DNA from: Shewanella intestini
GTDB taxonomy: Bacteria > Pseudomonadota > Gammaproteobacteria > Enterobacterales > Shewanellaceae
Length of the DNA stretch: 64,000 nt
Assembly: GCF_018221465.1 (NCBI RefSeq)
Contig: NZ_JAAIKR010000006.1
Coordinates: forward strand, 62,001-126,000
Reading direction: 5' to 3'
The position numbers were made by a program, and so were the translations under genes. The notes beneath the pieces are model-generated. The model saw nothing but the letters and a program-made list of their open reading frames with translations. It did not search any database and had not been told where the DNA came from. Shown in pieces: positions 1-9,472 of the stretch; position 1 is the first letter of the stretch, and each line of letters starts with the position of its first letter.

Positions 1-516
1 ACCGGCACCAATCACCAATACTTTGGCTGGTGGCACTTTACCTGCCGCAGTAATTTGTCCAGTAAAAAAGCGGCCAAATTCATGTGCCGACTCTACAACC
101 GCACGGTAACCACCAATGTTAGCCATTGACGACAAGGCATCTAATGATTGTGCACGTGAAATACGTGGCACCATGTCCATGGCCATTACGGTGATATTTT
201 TTTGAGCCAGTTTTTCAACTAACTCTGGGTTTTGGGCTGGCCAAATGAAGCTGACTAGGGTCGTGCCGGCGTTCATTTTGTCAATTTCTTCGTCGCTAGG
301 CGCGTTAACTTTAAAAATAAAATCCGCTTGATACGCGCTTTCTACGACGTTTGCTCCAGCAGCCTCAAATGCAGCATCATCAAAGCTAGACAGATTGCCT
401 GCTGCTTTTTCTATGACTACATCAAAGCCGAGTTTTTGTAGCTGTATCACGGTAGCCGGCGTCGCAGCGACGCGGGTTTCACCCTCGATACTTTCTCTCG
501 GTATTCCAATCTGCAT
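1..516 (-). CDS. pntA: NAD(P) transhydrogenase subunit alpha, N-terminal part (runs off left edge)
   Basis: This is the first 172 codons of the alpha subunit of the proton-translocating NAD(P)+ transhydrogenase, which couples hydride transfer between NADH and NADP+ to proton movement across the inner membrane. The protein opens with MQIGIPRE, typical of PntA and of the related alanine dehydrogenase fold. The segment reaching the window edge, PPAKVLVIGAG, is the start of the NAD-binding Rossmann fold. The ATG at 514-516 is preceded on the minus strand by an AGGGA ribosome site. The rest of pntA, and presumably pntB, lie outside the window. The gene is divergent from cysJ; transhydrogenase supplies NADPH, which sulfite reductase consumes, but a regulatory link is only inference. 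Confidence 0.93.
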   Translation of the reverse strand, partial: MQIGIPRESIEGETRVAATPATVIQLQKLGFDVVIEKAAGNLSSFDDAAFEAAGANVVESAYQADFIFKVNAPSDEEIDKMNAGTTLVSFIWPAQNPELVEKLAQKNITVMAMDMVPRISRAQSLDALSSMANIGGYRAVVESAHEFGRFFTGQITAAGKVPPAKVLVIGAG

Positions 517-952
517 GACTGTTCCCTGATGATTAATAAAAAGGCCAGTGTCTGAACATAATTCAGCATAGGTACATTATTTGCACACCAATATTTAGGT
601 CGTGAAACATGGTGTGACTTACGCATCAATATAAAAAAGTATTTGTGCTTTGGTTCTAATTTAAATACCTGTTTGTGATGACGATTGTGCTTTTAAAGCG
701 GTTAACGTTGTACATGTTCAATCAATAAGCTTCTTAGCTTGAAGCATTATCTATAACGGTGACAAGCCCTACCAGAATAAAAAGTTGTTTTGCGCCACGT
801 ATTTTATAAAAACTTTAACTAGGCCACACTTTTGTAGCGTAAAAAATATTTTTTGCATATTCCATAAAGGAATAAAGAATTATCTTTTATTCTTTTTTGC
901 TAGGTTAGATGGCGAGTAAGCTATTGGCATTATTATAAAATAAGGCCGCCCT
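517..952. promoter_or_regulatory. Divergent intergenic region between pntA and cysJ with a CysB-like palindrome
   Basis: This 436-bp AT-rich stretch separates two divergently transcribed genes and should carry both promoters. The clearest structure is the inverted repeat ATTCC-ATAAA-GGAAT at 859-873, inside an A/T-rich tract about 80 bp upstream of the cysJ start. CysB sites in enterobacteria are AT-rich and built from TTATTCC/GGAATAA-type half-sites, so this is a plausible activator site for the cys operon. That assignment rests on resemblance only. No convincing gene is present in the stretch. Confidence 0.35.
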
Positions 953-2737
953 ATGTTGTTAAAAGAACTTTCCGCTTTAGCCTCTCCCTTATCTCAAGGA
1001 CAAGTTGAAAAGCTAAAGCAACTCACCGCACAATTAACCCCAGTTCAACAAGCTTGGGTAAGCGGTTATCTTGCTGCTAATGCCAACCAAGCAAACGCGG
1101 ATGTTAATTTGCCCCAAGCAGACAGCAGTCCCACTCTTACCATTCTTTATGGCAGCCAAACGGGTAATGGTCACGGTATTGCGCAATCGTTGGCTGAAAA
1201 AGCCCAGTCACAAGGTTACGCGGTGAACTTAAGCTCAATGGGAGACTATAACGTTCGCCAATTGAAACAAGAGTCGTTATTGCTGCTTGTGGTCAGCACA
1301 CATGGTGAAGGTGAAGCACCAGATGATGCGATTGAATTACATCAATTTTTAGCCTCAAAACGTGCCCCAAAACTCGAGCAACTGCATTTTTCAGTTTTGG
1401 CCTTAGGTGACTCAAGTTACGAATTTTTTTGCCAAACAGGTAAAGATTTTGACCAGCGTTTACGCGCGTTAGGTGCTAATGCGTTAACTGAGCTGATTGA
1501 GTGTGATGTGGACTATGAAGAGCAAGCGCAGCAATGGCAAACCCAAGTTATCGATGCGGTGAAACCATTACTACAGACATCTAGCGCCAGTGTGGTGCCG
1601 ATTTCACAAGCGCAAAGTGCAACCAGCCAATATAGCAAACAAGCCCCATATACGGCTGAAATTCTTGTGAGCCAAAAGCTGACCGGGCGAGATTCTGATC
1701 GTGACGTGCGCCATGTTGAAATCGATTTAGCTGACTCGGGGATTCAATACCAAGTCGGCGATGCATTAGGTATCTGGTTTAGCAATAACCCGCAACTGGT
1801 CAATGAAGTGCTGACAAGCCTAAGCTTAAGTGGCGATGAACAAGTACAAGTTAAAAACGCGTCAATGACACTGCGTGATGCACTGCTGAACGTGAAAGAA
1901 CTGACTCAGCTTTATCCCGGCTTTATCGAGCAATGGGCGCAATTAAGTGCAGATAACAATTTATTAGCCCTTATTGAAGATAAAGTGCAAACGCGCCAGT
2001 TTATGCTTAAGCATCAAGTGGTGGATTTAATTCAATCTAGCCCTGCAAGTACCACCGCTCAAGCATTTGTTGACTTGTTACGTCCACTGACTCCGCGGTT
2101 ATATTCCATCGCCTCTAGCCAAGCTGAAGTTGATACCGAAGTGCACTTAACGGTGGCCTTAGTTGAGGATGAACGTCAAGGCCAAGCTCGCTTTGGCGGG
2201 GCGTCGCACTTTTTAGCTTCAGCAACCGAAGGCCAACAAGTGAAAGTCTATGTTGAACCTAACAAGCATTTCCGCTTACCAGAAAACCCAGACACCGATG
2301 TCATTATGATTGGCCCCGGTACGGGAGTTGCGCCCTTTAGAGCCTTTATGCAACAACGCAGTGTTGATGGTGCAAGCGGCAATAATTGGTTGTTCTTTGG
2401 TAATCCACATTTTGAACAAGATTTTCTATACCAAACTGAATGGCAGCAATACCTCAAAAATGGGGAATTAAACCAATTAGATGTGGCGTTTTCACGCGAT
2501 CAAGCTGACAAAGTTTACGTTCAGCACCGCATTACTGAGCAAGGCGCTCAAATTTGGCAATGGTTACAAGATGGTGCGCATTTGTATATCTGTGGTGACG
2601 CCGAGCGCATGGCTAAAGACGTGCATCAAGCACTCATTGATGTTGCCCAGTTGCACGGTGCGCTCAGTGCAGACGACGCAGCAGCCTATTTAGATACGCT
2701 GCGTGCCGATAAACGTTATCAAAAAGACGTCTACTAA
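953..2737 (+). CDS. cysJ: Sulfite reductase (NADPH) flavoprotein, alpha component
   Basis: CysJ is the FMN/FAD diflavin reductase that passes electrons from NADPH to the CysI hemoprotein for six-electron reduction of sulfite to sulfide in the cytoplasm. At 594 residues it is close to the usual 599. The order is canonical: a short N-terminal tail, a flavodoxin domain starting at ILYGSQTGNG near residue 64, a connecting region, the FAD-binding motif RLYSIAS near 382, the NADP-binding motif GPGTGVAPFRAF near 455, and the family C-terminus YQKDVY. The ATG is preceded by a TAAGG ribosome site. cysI follows after about 200 bp, a longer gap than usual for an operon, so a second promoter or processing site is possible there. 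Confidence 0.97.
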   Translation: MLLKELSALASPLSQGQVEKLKQLTAQLTPVQQAWVSGYLAANANQANADVNLPQADSSPTLTILYGSQTGNGHGIAQSLAEKAQSQGYAVNLSSMGDYNVRQLKQESLLLLVVSTHGEGEAPDDAIELHQFLASKRAPKLEQLHFSVLALGDSSYEFFCQTGKDFDQRLRALGANALTELIECDVDYEEQAQQWQTQVIDAVKPLLQTSSASVVPISQAQSATSQYSKQAPYTAEILVSQKLTGRDSDRDVRHVEIDLADSGIQYQVGDALGIWFSNNPQLVNEVLTSLSLSGDEQVQVKNASMTLRDALLNVKELTQLYPGFIEQWAQLSADNNLLALIEDKVQTRQFMLKHQVVDLIQSSPASTTAQAFVDLLRPLTPRLYSIASSQAEVDTEVHLTVALVEDERQGQARFGGASHFLASATEGQQVKVYVEPNKHFRLPENPDTDVIMIGPGTGVAPFRAFMQQRSVDGASGNNWLFFGNPHFEQDFLYQTEWQQYLKNGELNQLDVAFSRDQADKVYVQHRITEQGAQIWQWLQDGAHLYICGDAERMAKDVHQALIDVAQLHGALSADDAAAYLDTLRADKRYQKDVY

Positions 2738-2935
2738 GTGTGCTACGCCCTGTTTATCTTGTGTTTTGCATCGCGTAAATCGATATAACCTGCGACCTAG
2801 CCACAGTGCTTAGGTGATGAGTGTAAAACAATGATTGAGATAAACAGGCAATCAATAAAGCATCAAATTTTTCGTTACTTAGACAACATAAAAAATAACG
2901 TCAGCAAAGTAACTTACCCTGTTTAGAGGTGTGAC

Positions 2936-4627
2936 ATGAGCGAGCAAAAGTTAGCAGTAAATGAATATTTAAAAACCGACAGTGATTTTTTGCGCGGTAC
3001 GATTAAAGAAGGGCTGGCCACCCAAGTCACCGGATCATTTTGCGAAGGCGACCAACAGCTAATTAAATTTCATGGTTTTTACCAACAAGATGACCGCGAC
3101 TTACGTAATGAGCGTAAAGCGCAAAAACTTGAGCCGCTGCACAGCTTTATGTTGCGCGCACGTGTGCCAGGCGGGGTATGTACGCCACAACAATGGTTAG
3201 ACGTTGACCGTATCTCGTCAACCTTAACCACTTCAAACAGTATTCGATTAACTACGCGTCAAACCTTTCAATACCATGGGATTCCTAAGCGTAACTTAAA
3301 AACCTTAATCCAAGGGTTAGACCAAACTGCGCTCGACTCTATCGCAGCTTGTGGTGACGTTAACCGTAACGTGATGTGTAATCCAAATCCGGTGCAGTCT
3401 CAGTTACATCAGCAAGCTTATCAAGTAGCGAAAGAACTTTCTGATCATTTGCTGCCACACACTCATGCCTATGCTGAAATTTGGTTAGATAAAGATAAAT
3501 TAGTTGATACCCAAACGCGTGAGCCGGTTTATGGTCATACGTATTTGCCTCGTAAATTTAAAATGGCAGTTGCAGTGCCACCAGATAACGATGTGGATGT
3601 TTACACCAATGATCTGGGGTTAATTGCTATTGCACAAGACGGTGAGCTAGTCGGTTTTAATTTAACCGCCGGCGGCGGTATGGGGTCAACTCATGGTGAC
3701 GTAGAAACCTTTCCGCGTTTAGCTGACAACTTGGGCTTTATTTATACTAAAGATGTGATTAAATTCGCCGAAGCGATTATGAAAATCCAACGTGATTGGG
3801 GCAACCGTGTTAATCGTCGCCGCGCACGTTTGAAGTACACGATTGTTGATAACGGCTTTGACAAATTTAAAGCTGAAGTAGAAAGCCGTGCAGGTGTTAA
3901 GTTTGAACCGATGCGTGAAGCTGTTATTGGCGACCGCGGTGACCGTTATGGCTGGGTTGAAGGGATTGACGGTAAATGGCATTTAACGCTGTATATCGAA
4001 AGCGGCCGCATTAAAGATGTCGAAGGAAAAATGCTACAAACTGGGTTACGTGAAATTGCCAAAGTACATAAAGGCGATTTTCGTATGACCTCAAACCAAA
4101 ATATGATCATCGCAGGGGTAGATGCCGCCGACAAAGATCAAATAGAAGGGTTAGCGCGTCAGCATGGATTCTTTGGGAAAGTGATCAGCCAAACTCGTGG
4201 CCACTCTATTGCCTGTGTTGCATTGCCCACATGCCCATTAGCCATGGCTGAAGCAGAACGTTACTTCCCTGACTTTATTGACCATGTTGACCGTTTGCAG
4301 CAAAAACACGGCATTGCGGAGCAAGCCATCGTTGTCCGCATGACCGGTTGCCCTAATGGTTGTGCACGACCATTTGCCGCTGAAATTGGTTTAGTCGGAA
4401 AAGCGCCTGGGCGTTATAATTTATATTTAGGTGCCAGTTTTGAAGGCACTCGACTTAATAAAATGCACAAAGAAAACATTCAAGAAGCTGAAATATTGTC
4501 CGAACTGGATCAGTTATTTGAACAATATGCACAGCAACGAAATGCAGGTGAAACATTCGGCAACTTTACGGTTCGCACCGGTATCGTTAAGGCCGTACAC
4601 GACGCCGCTAAGGATTTTCATGGTTAA
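2936..4627 (+). CDS. cysI: Sulfite reductase (NADPH) hemoprotein, beta component
   Basis: CysI carries the coupled siroheme and 4Fe-4S cluster that reduces sulfite to sulfide. It has 563 residues against about 570 in Escherichia coli. The four cluster ligands are visible as C427-x5-C433 (in CVALPTC) and C472-x3-C476 (in GCPNGC). The anion-binding arginines of the family lie in the N-terminal half, for example the [14 protein letters not shown] stretch. An AGAGGTG ribosome site precedes the ATG. The stop codon lies inside the first codons of cysH, giving an 8-bp overlap and probable translational coupling. Siroheme would need the methyltransferase encoded at 9473. Confidence 0.97.
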   Translation: MSEQKLAVNEYLKTDSDFLRGTIKEGLATQVTGSFCEGDQQLIKFHGFYQQDDRDLRNERKAQKLEPLHSFMLRARVPGGVCTPQQWLDVDRISSTLTTSNSIRLTTRQTFQYHGIPKRNLKTLIQGLDQTALDSIAACGDVNRNVMCNPNPVQSQLHQQAYQVAKELSDHLLPHTHAYAEIWLDKDKLVDTQTREPVYGHTYLPRKFKMAVAVPPDNDVDVYTNDLGLIAIAQDGELVGFNLTAGGGMGSTHGDVETFPRLADNLGFIYTKDVIKFAEAIMKIQRDWGNRVNRRRARLKYTIVDNGFDKFKAEVESRAGVKFEPMREAVIGDRGDRYGWVEGIDGKWHLTLYIESGRIKDVEGKMLQTGLREIAKVHKGDFRMTSNQNMIIAGVDAADKDQIEGLARQHGFFGKVISQTRGHSIACVALPTCPLAMAEAERYFPDFIDHVDRLQQKHGIAEQAIVVRMTGCPNGCARPFAAEIGLVGKAPGRYNLYLGASFEGTRLNKMHKENIQEAEILSELDQLFEQYAQQRNAGETFGNFTVRTGIVKAVHDAAKDFHG

Positions 4628-5471
4628 TCAGCTCAGTGCAACACCAGCGCAAACAGCGTCTCAAACAGAAGAAGCAGCTCCAGCTAGCGCAACTTTACGC
4701 GCATCATTAGCTGCGCAATCCGTTGAGGCATTAATCACTCCCGAGCAGCTATTAGCACTGCTTGATGCTACGCCAGAGCAGCAAGCAACAGAGCTTGAAC
4801 GTATTAATGCTTTTTTGTCAGGGTTGAGCGCGCAAGAGCGAATGATTTGGGCAATGGCATTTTTACCCGCTGAGCAAGCGCTATCATCAAGCTTTGGCAT
4901 TCAAGCAGCGGTCATGCTGCATATGGTGACGCAAGTTAACCCTGATATTGCGATTATCTTAACGGACACCGGTTACTTGTTTGCTGAAACCTATCAGTTT
5001 ATTGACCAGCTCACGCAAAGGTTAACACTTAACTTGAAGGTATACCGTGCCCAGCACAGCCCGCAATGGCAAGAAGCACGCTACGGTAAATTATGGCAGC
5101 AAGGTTTAGCCGAGCTTGAACAATATAACCGCATCAACAAAGTTGAACCGATGCAGCGAGCATTGGAAGAGTTAGCCGTTGGGACATGGTTTGCCGGGTT
5201 GCGTAGAAGCCAATCTAGTACTCGAGAAGCGTTGCCGATATTAGCTATTCACGGTAAGCGCTTTAAAATATTGCCCATTATTGATTGGAGCAATAAAGAC
5301 GTACATGAATACCTTGTTGAGCATCAATTGCCTTATCACCCATTATGGGAGCAAGGTTATGTGTCTGTTGGCGACACGCATTCATCTAAGCCGTTAGAGG
5401 TCGGGATGAGTGAAGAGGACAGCCGCTTTAACGGTATGAAGCGTGAATGTGGATTGCACCTAGAAATCTAA
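4620..5471 (+). CDS. cysH: Phosphoadenylyl-sulfate (PAPS) reductase
   Basis: CysH reduces PAPS to sulfite and adenosine 3',5'-bisphosphate using thioredoxin or glutaredoxin. The protein ends in ECGLHLEI, the conserved ECGLH motif holding the single catalytic cysteine (about residue 278). The extra cysteine pairs of 4Fe-4S APS reductases are missing, which points to a PAPS-specific enzyme. The open frame extends upstream to 4431, but I place the start at 4620, giving 283 residues, because the upstream part lies within cysI and is not family-like. The first 45 or so residues are Ala/Gln/Thr-rich and longer than in the 244-residue E. coli enzyme. The 8-bp overlap with cysI indicates co-translation. 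Confidence 0.94.
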   Translation: MVNQLSATPAQTASQTEEAAPASATLRASLAAQSVEALITPEQLLALLDATPEQQATELERINAFLSGLSAQERMIWAMAFLPAEQALSSSFGIQAAVMLHMVTQVNPDIAIILTDTGYLFAETYQFIDQLTQRLTLNLKVYRAQHSPQWQEARYGKLWQQGLAELEQYNRINKVEPMQRALEELAVGTWFAGLRRSQSSTREALPILAIHGKRFKILPIIDWSNKDVHEYLVEHQLPYHPLWEQGYVSVGDTHSSKPLEVGMSEEDSRFNGMKRECGLHLEI

Positions 5472-6209
5472 TTAATACTAAAGAATGAGTTTTGGGTTTA
5501 ATCATCAACAGGGCCTCGACTGTCATCAAAGTGTCATCTCAGATTAATATGCTAAAACCTATTAACTAAGTATACATTTTGGTGTTTTAAATAGTTATTA
5601 ACAGAATATTTAGCTAGAGTCAGTCGTTTGAATGAATTTTTGTTAAAAAATCATGCAAATTAATTGAAGCTAGTCTAAATTAAGAAGTTCCCGTAGATGG
5701 TTTTTGTCGATACTTTTTAAGGTTGTTTTTGCAACCTAAGTCCCTCCAAAAACCTGCTCGCATCCACGAGCACTCTGATTGACTTGTTAGCGTATAAGCA
5801 ATCATATCCGTCATCCCCAGCAAAACGTTTGTTTTGCTGGGGATTTCACGTTTTAAACCCGCATGTTTTCTTCGTCAACATTCAGTTAACCCGCTTATTA
5901 GCGCTGTGCTACGTCATTATTGTCATTAATGATGAAAATGTTGACGAGCTTGTTGTATGAGTGTGAATGCTTTTCAAGCATTCATTCCTGCCAAGATGAT
6001 AAGCACAAATTTTACGCGCACAGGCTTAAATTGCGCTAGGTAATTGCTTGGGTTTAGTTCACAATAGTTTTAATTTAAAGCGTAGATAAATAGCTGTTTT
6101 ACTATGTTTTTATGTTTTTTTCGCGGTTATAGTATTGCGTTATTCGTTTAAGAAACACCTATTGATACGCCACTTTGATTGTCGCGGTCGATTTTTTGGA
6201 GAGTAGATA
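5472..6209. other. 738-bp intergenic region downstream of cysH with several hairpins, no protein gene
   Basis: I find no supported protein gene between cysH and the gene at 6210. The region holds a small hairpin AAGGTTG/CAACCT around 5720-5740, a 13-bp perfect hairpin at 5814-5843, and an 11-bp perfect inverted repeat at 5872-5882 and 5937-5947 (TCGTCAACATT) that brackets a smaller TCATTA/TAATGA hairpin. The stretch from about 5690 to 5845 could encode a small RNA ending at the strong hairpin, but no clear U-tract follows, so this stays a suggestion. A ribosome site GGAG precedes the next gene. Confidence 0.4.
5814..5843 (+). terminator. Strong hairpin, probable transcription terminator after cysH
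   Basis: A perfect 13-bp stem (TCCCCAGCAAAAC paired with GTTTTGCTGGGGA) closes a GTTT loop. It lies 343 bp after cysH, so it probably ends either a long cysH leader-out transcript or a separate small RNA. Only a mixed TTTCACGTTTT tail follows, weaker than a classic U-tract. Confidence 0.5.
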
Positions 6210-7922
6210 ATGAACAAGTTTTTCGTCAGCGCAGGTTTGGTGACTGTTGCCGCTGCTGGGTACGTTGCTATGAATGAGTCATCGCAAGTCGCAGCCGATA
6301 GTATATTAGCTAATGTCCCTGCAGACACGGTGTTTTTTAGTGGTCAGCTAAAGCCATTTCCAATTAAGAATTACTTATTATCGACTTCAAAAAACTACCA
6401 GCAACAAGATGCTAAACCTTTACCCCTTGAAAAAGACAGTCCGTTGTTGATTGAGCCTTTTACCATCAGCTTGCTTAATCATGTGATGAGCTTAGCGCAC
6501 CAACCTGAAAAACTATTAGCCTCATTCGGCCTAGCGGACGAAATGAAAAGCTACGCTTACTTCATTGGCGCGTTACCGGTCGTTAAAATTGAAGTGGCCG
6601 ATGCCAAGGCATTTTGGGGACAAATTGATAACGCGGAAGCGCAAAGTGGCGTGAAACATCAGCAAGGCGAACTTGACGGCCAAGCCTTCCGCTCATATGC
6701 CATTATTGCGCCGCAACAAGGACAAAGCTTCGATCTGGTGATTGCCGAGCATAATGGCTGGTTTACTTTTACGGTTAAAACATCGCTAATTGATGACGAG
6801 TTTACCGCGCAAGCGCTTGGGGCTCGTAAGGTGACTCACCCCATCACTGAAACGTCATTATTGACAGATATTTTTAAGCGCCACGGTTTTGTCAAAGACG
6901 CGCTCAGCTTTTTCAATCATAAAGCATTAGTGGCAGGGCTGACCACGCAAGATGGCAACACCCTTGCTAAGCAGTTAGCCAAGTTAGAGCAGTGGCAAAA
7001 CAATCAAGACGTGCAGTTACTGCAAACCCCTGTGTGTCATCAAGAACTCACCTCTATTAGTGATAATTGGCCGATGACAGTGATGGGCTTTAACCAGCTT
7101 GATATCAGCGCTAACTACAGCAAAATAGGCAATCAATTAGTCGTTGAGTCTAAAAATGCCCCCATTTTGGCGGCGTTAAATAAATTACGCGGCTTTGTGC
7201 CGTCTATTGATGAAAACAGCAACTTGTTCAGCTTTGCGTTGGGTAGCGACGTGGGCAAGCTATCTTCTTCACTGAGTGCGATATGGACAGAGCTACAAGC
7301 GCCGAGTTACCAATGTGCGCCACTGGCGGAGTTACAACAAGAACTTACCAGCCAAAACCCAATGATGCTTGGCATGATGACCAGCATGGCTGATGGTGTT
7401 AAAGGAGTGAGTGTTGCGGTTAATGGCTATCAATTATCTGAGCAACACGGTGAGCCTAAAGTAGATAACCTTGATGCCGTTGTGGCGATTAGCGCTGAAG
7501 ATCCACACGCATTATTGAGTTTGGCTGCACCATTGTATCCACCATTAGCACAGCTAAATTTAACGGCTGATTCTGCGCCTGTTGATGTGTCTTCGTTATT
7601 AATGCTGCCACCTGAATACGGCATTAAGGCCAAACTTGCCATTAAAGGCCAACATTTAGTGTTGTTTAGTGGCGACAAAGGCGAGGCAATGGCAAATGCA
7701 TTAGGTAAACAAAAACTCAGTACTAATGGCTTAGTATCAACCCATGTTGATTACGTTAAAGCACTGAGTCCGTTATTTGATTTTATTGAGCAAAGTGGTG
7801 AATCCATTCCGCCAGAATTGAAAATGTTTGAGGGCAATAATATTAAAATTGGCGCTGATTTCGACATTAACTCACAAGGACTGATATTAAGTACACAAAT
7901 GACTTACGGTGATAAAAATTAA
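6210..7922 (+). CDS. Unrecognised 570-residue exported or membrane-anchored protein (DUF3352-like at best)
   Basis: I do not recognise this protein with certainty. It starts MNKFFVSAGLVTVAAAGYVA, a short hydrophobic segment that could be a signal anchor or a signal peptide with no obvious cleavage site. A sequence reading LANVPADTVFFSGQL follows, which resembles the opening of DUF3352-type proteins of unknown function. The rest is a long globular region with few cysteines and no catalytic motif that I can name. A GGAG ribosome site precedes the ATG. The gene stands alone, with a long leader upstream and a strong terminator downstream, so it is probably monocistronic. A periplasmic or envelope location is inference from the N-terminus only. 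Confidence 0.75.
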   Translation: MNKFFVSAGLVTVAAAGYVAMNESSQVAADSILANVPADTVFFSGQLKPFPIKNYLLSTSKNYQQQDAKPLPLEKDSPLLIEPFTISLLNHVMSLAHQPEKLLASFGLADEMKSYAYFIGALPVVKIEVADAKAFWGQIDNAEAQSGVKHQQGELDGQAFRSYAIIAPQQGQSFDLVIAEHNGWFTFTVKTSLIDDEFTAQALGARKVTHPITETSLLTDIFKRHGFVKDALSFFNHKALVAGLTTQDGNTLAKQLAKLEQWQNNQDVQLLQTPVCHQELTSISDNWPMTVMGFNQLDISANYSKIGNQLVVESKNAPILAALNKLRGFVPSIDENSNLFSFALGSDVGKLSSSLSAIWTELQAPSYQCAPLAELQQELTSQNPMMLGMMTSMADGVKGVSVAVNGYQLSEQHGEPKVDNLDAVVAISAEDPHALLSLAAPLYPPLAQLNLTADSAPVDVSSLLMLPPEYGIKAKLAIKGQHLVLFSGDKGEAMANALGKQKLSTNGLVSTHVDYVKALSPLFDFIEQSGESIPPELKMFEGNNIKIGADFDINSQGLILSTQMTYGDKN

Positions 7923-7984
7923 CTCAGTTAGTTGCTTAACTGAGTGAGCTTGCGCTTAAAAGAGCGTTTGAGATAACCTGCACC

Positions 7985-8018
7985 AAACGCCAATAGAATT
8001 AACTATTGGCGTTTTTTA
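7985..8018 (+). terminator. Rho-independent terminator after the 570-residue gene
   Basis: A 12-bp stem, AAACGCCAATAG with CTATTGGCGTTT, and a 6-nt loop are followed by a T-run. A further hairpin ACTCAGTTA/TAACTGAGT (7922-7945) overlaps the stop codon of the preceding gene. Confidence 0.9.
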
Positions 8019-8108
8019 TGGCCAAAACATGCTTTATTTATCAGTCAAAGCGCTTGAAAGCAGATAATGCGGCAAGAAATGATGAAAAACCAAGTGGCTT
8101 GAAAAATG

Positions 8109-8148
8109 AAAACGGCAATCACTTTTAATTAGTTTTTGCCGTTTTTTT
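8109..8148. terminator. A/T-flanked hairpin between convergent genes, possibly bidirectional terminator
   Basis: A 10-bp stem, AAAACGGCAA with TTGCCGTTTT, has a 17-nt loop and T-runs on both strands. It lies between the plus-strand gene ending at 7922 and the minus-strand phospholipase gene, so it probably terminates the latter and backs up the former. Confidence 0.65.
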
Positions 8149-8156
8149 GTCGATGA

Positions 8157-8231
8157 TTGTAATAAATCTAGTTGTAATAAACCTAGTTGTAATAAATCTA
8201 GTTGTAATAAATCTAGTTGTACGAAACCTAG
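8157..8231. repeat. 15-bp tandem repeat, five units, just downstream of pldA
   Basis: Five consecutive 15-bp units of the form TTGTAATAAATCTAG occupy 8157-8231. Units 1, 3 and 4 are identical, unit 2 has one change, and unit 5 is more diverged (TTGTACGAAACCTAG). The array ends 3 bp before the stop codon of pldA. It sits in the gap between the convergent genes and encodes nothing. The similar period and core of the array in ubiH at 37753 is noted separately. Confidence 0.95.
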
Positions 8232-8234
8232 CTA

Positions 8235-9158
8235 TTACAGAATGTCGTTTAATGCCAAACCAATACCAAAGCGTTGGTTATGATGGTTGTAATCAATCAA
8301 GCTTTCACCGTAACCATTAAAGTATTGCGTATATATTCGTAAGTTGCCCATAATGGGGTAACTCCAGGTCAGCTCAACCGCGCCGCGATTTTCGCTGGTA
8401 GATAAGTTATTACGCAATAACATGGTAAAACGGTGGTCATCTAACCCGTAAACAGAGGTGATTTCAACATTACCCATGTAATCGTTAATATCAGGATTAT
8501 CATCGCCACGAGGATCATTGGGGCTGGTTTTTTCATCTTCAGGTAAGCGCCACCAAGCTTTAAATCCTATTGCAAATGGGCCTTTATCAAACACCATACT
8601 TGCATACAGACGATTCCAACTACGCGACAATAAACTGGCTTGGCCATTGGATTGATGGGATGCACCAACGCCCCAGAACGAGTTGGTTAATCCAGCCACT
8701 TTCCAGTCGTTATTAAATAATAAAAACATTTCCGGTTCATGATTGGTTTCTCTAAAAGGCGAAGACACGTCTTTGTTATATACCTGCCAATATGATTGGT
8801 TGGTATATGAAAAAAATAAATGACCATTGTCACCAAATATGTTGTACCACAAAGGGAATTTAAAGCTGACTTGAAACTTAGCTTCCACCTGATCTATTTC
8901 ACCCACTTCATCAGGATACATATCTTCAAAAGGTTGTGAATGAGTACGCGTTTGATACGTAGCAGGTAAAATATAGTTGGCTTTATGCGGCGTGATAACA
9001 AATGCATGGTTTGAGGTTTCAAGTTCATCCTTTACCCGCTGCTCTAATAATGAATCATCTGCAAAGGTGTTACCGCTAATGAAGCAAAATATGCCAGTTA
9101 ATAGACAACATGCATAAGAAGAAATGGAGTTTTTTTTACGATTTGGCGTTTTTTTCAT
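8235..9158 (-). CDS. pldA: Outer-membrane phospholipase A (OMPLA)
   Basis: PldA is an outer-membrane beta-barrel hydrolase that removes acyl chains from phospholipids misplaced in the outer leaflet, acting as a calcium-dependent dimer. The catalytic residues are present with exact family spacing: H168 and S170 in SHQSNGQ and N182 in SWNRLY, matching His142, Ser144 and Asn156 of E. coli. An N-terminal hydrophobic segment ending near TFADD is a signal peptide. The barrel strands include YTQYFNGYGESLIDYN near the C-terminus. The protein has 307 residues. The ribosome site is weak, so the exact ATG is slightly uncertain. A 15-bp tandem repeat starts just past the stop. Confidence 0.94.
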   Translation of the reverse strand: MKKTPNRKKNSISSYACCLLTGIFCFISGNTFADDSLLEQRVKDELETSNHAFVITPHKANYILPATYQTRTHSQPFEDMYPDEVGEIDQVEAKFQVSFKFPLWYNIFGDNGHLFFSYTNQSYWQVYNKDVSSPFRETNHEPEMFLLFNNDWKVAGLTNSFWGVGASHQSNGQASLLSRSWNRLYASMVFDKGPFAIGFKAWWRLPEDEKTSPNDPRGDDNPDINDYMGNVEITSVYGLDDHRFTMLLRNNLSTSENRGAVELTWSYPIMGNLRIYTQYFNGYGESLIDYNHHNQRFGIGLALNDIL

Positions 9159-9472
9159 TATGTATTCATCATCTTGGTGTTGTGTTTTTGTTCATTCATT
9201 GTTATCAAAAAAGAATTGCTTTGTCGAATAAATGTATGTAACAAAGTGAACTCGTCATTTTTGCACTTATACAAGCAAAAACAGCCTCGAAAACAAGCCA
9301 ATGACGGCGAATGTTTAACCGAATTCACTCGCTGTTATTTCTTTATTGGTTGATCCGTCATTGCAACTTATCACTCGTTCATTTCTCTATATTCAAAAAA
9401 GTTATAAAAACTAACTATTAACTATTATATATGGAATATGTAAGCCGCTATATTTAATCAACATTAACGAGT
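9159..9472. promoter_or_regulatory. Divergent promoter region between pldA and cobA
   Basis: This 314-bp stretch lies between divergent genes. Its cobA-proximal 80 bp is very AT-rich and includes TATATATGGAATATG at about 9426-9440, whose GGAAT core echoes the palindrome upstream of cysJ. A shared cys activator is possible but unproven. No gene is seen here. Confidence 0.3.

Noticed and set aside
2738-2935. Possible small gene between cysJ and cysI
   Set aside because: No open frame of useful length; only a weak GTTACTT/AAGTAAC inverted repeat is present.
4431-4619. Longer cysH start within cysI
   Set aside because: The extra 63 codons lie entirely inside the cysI reading frame and do not resemble PAPS reductase; the ATG at 4620 gives a sensible protein.
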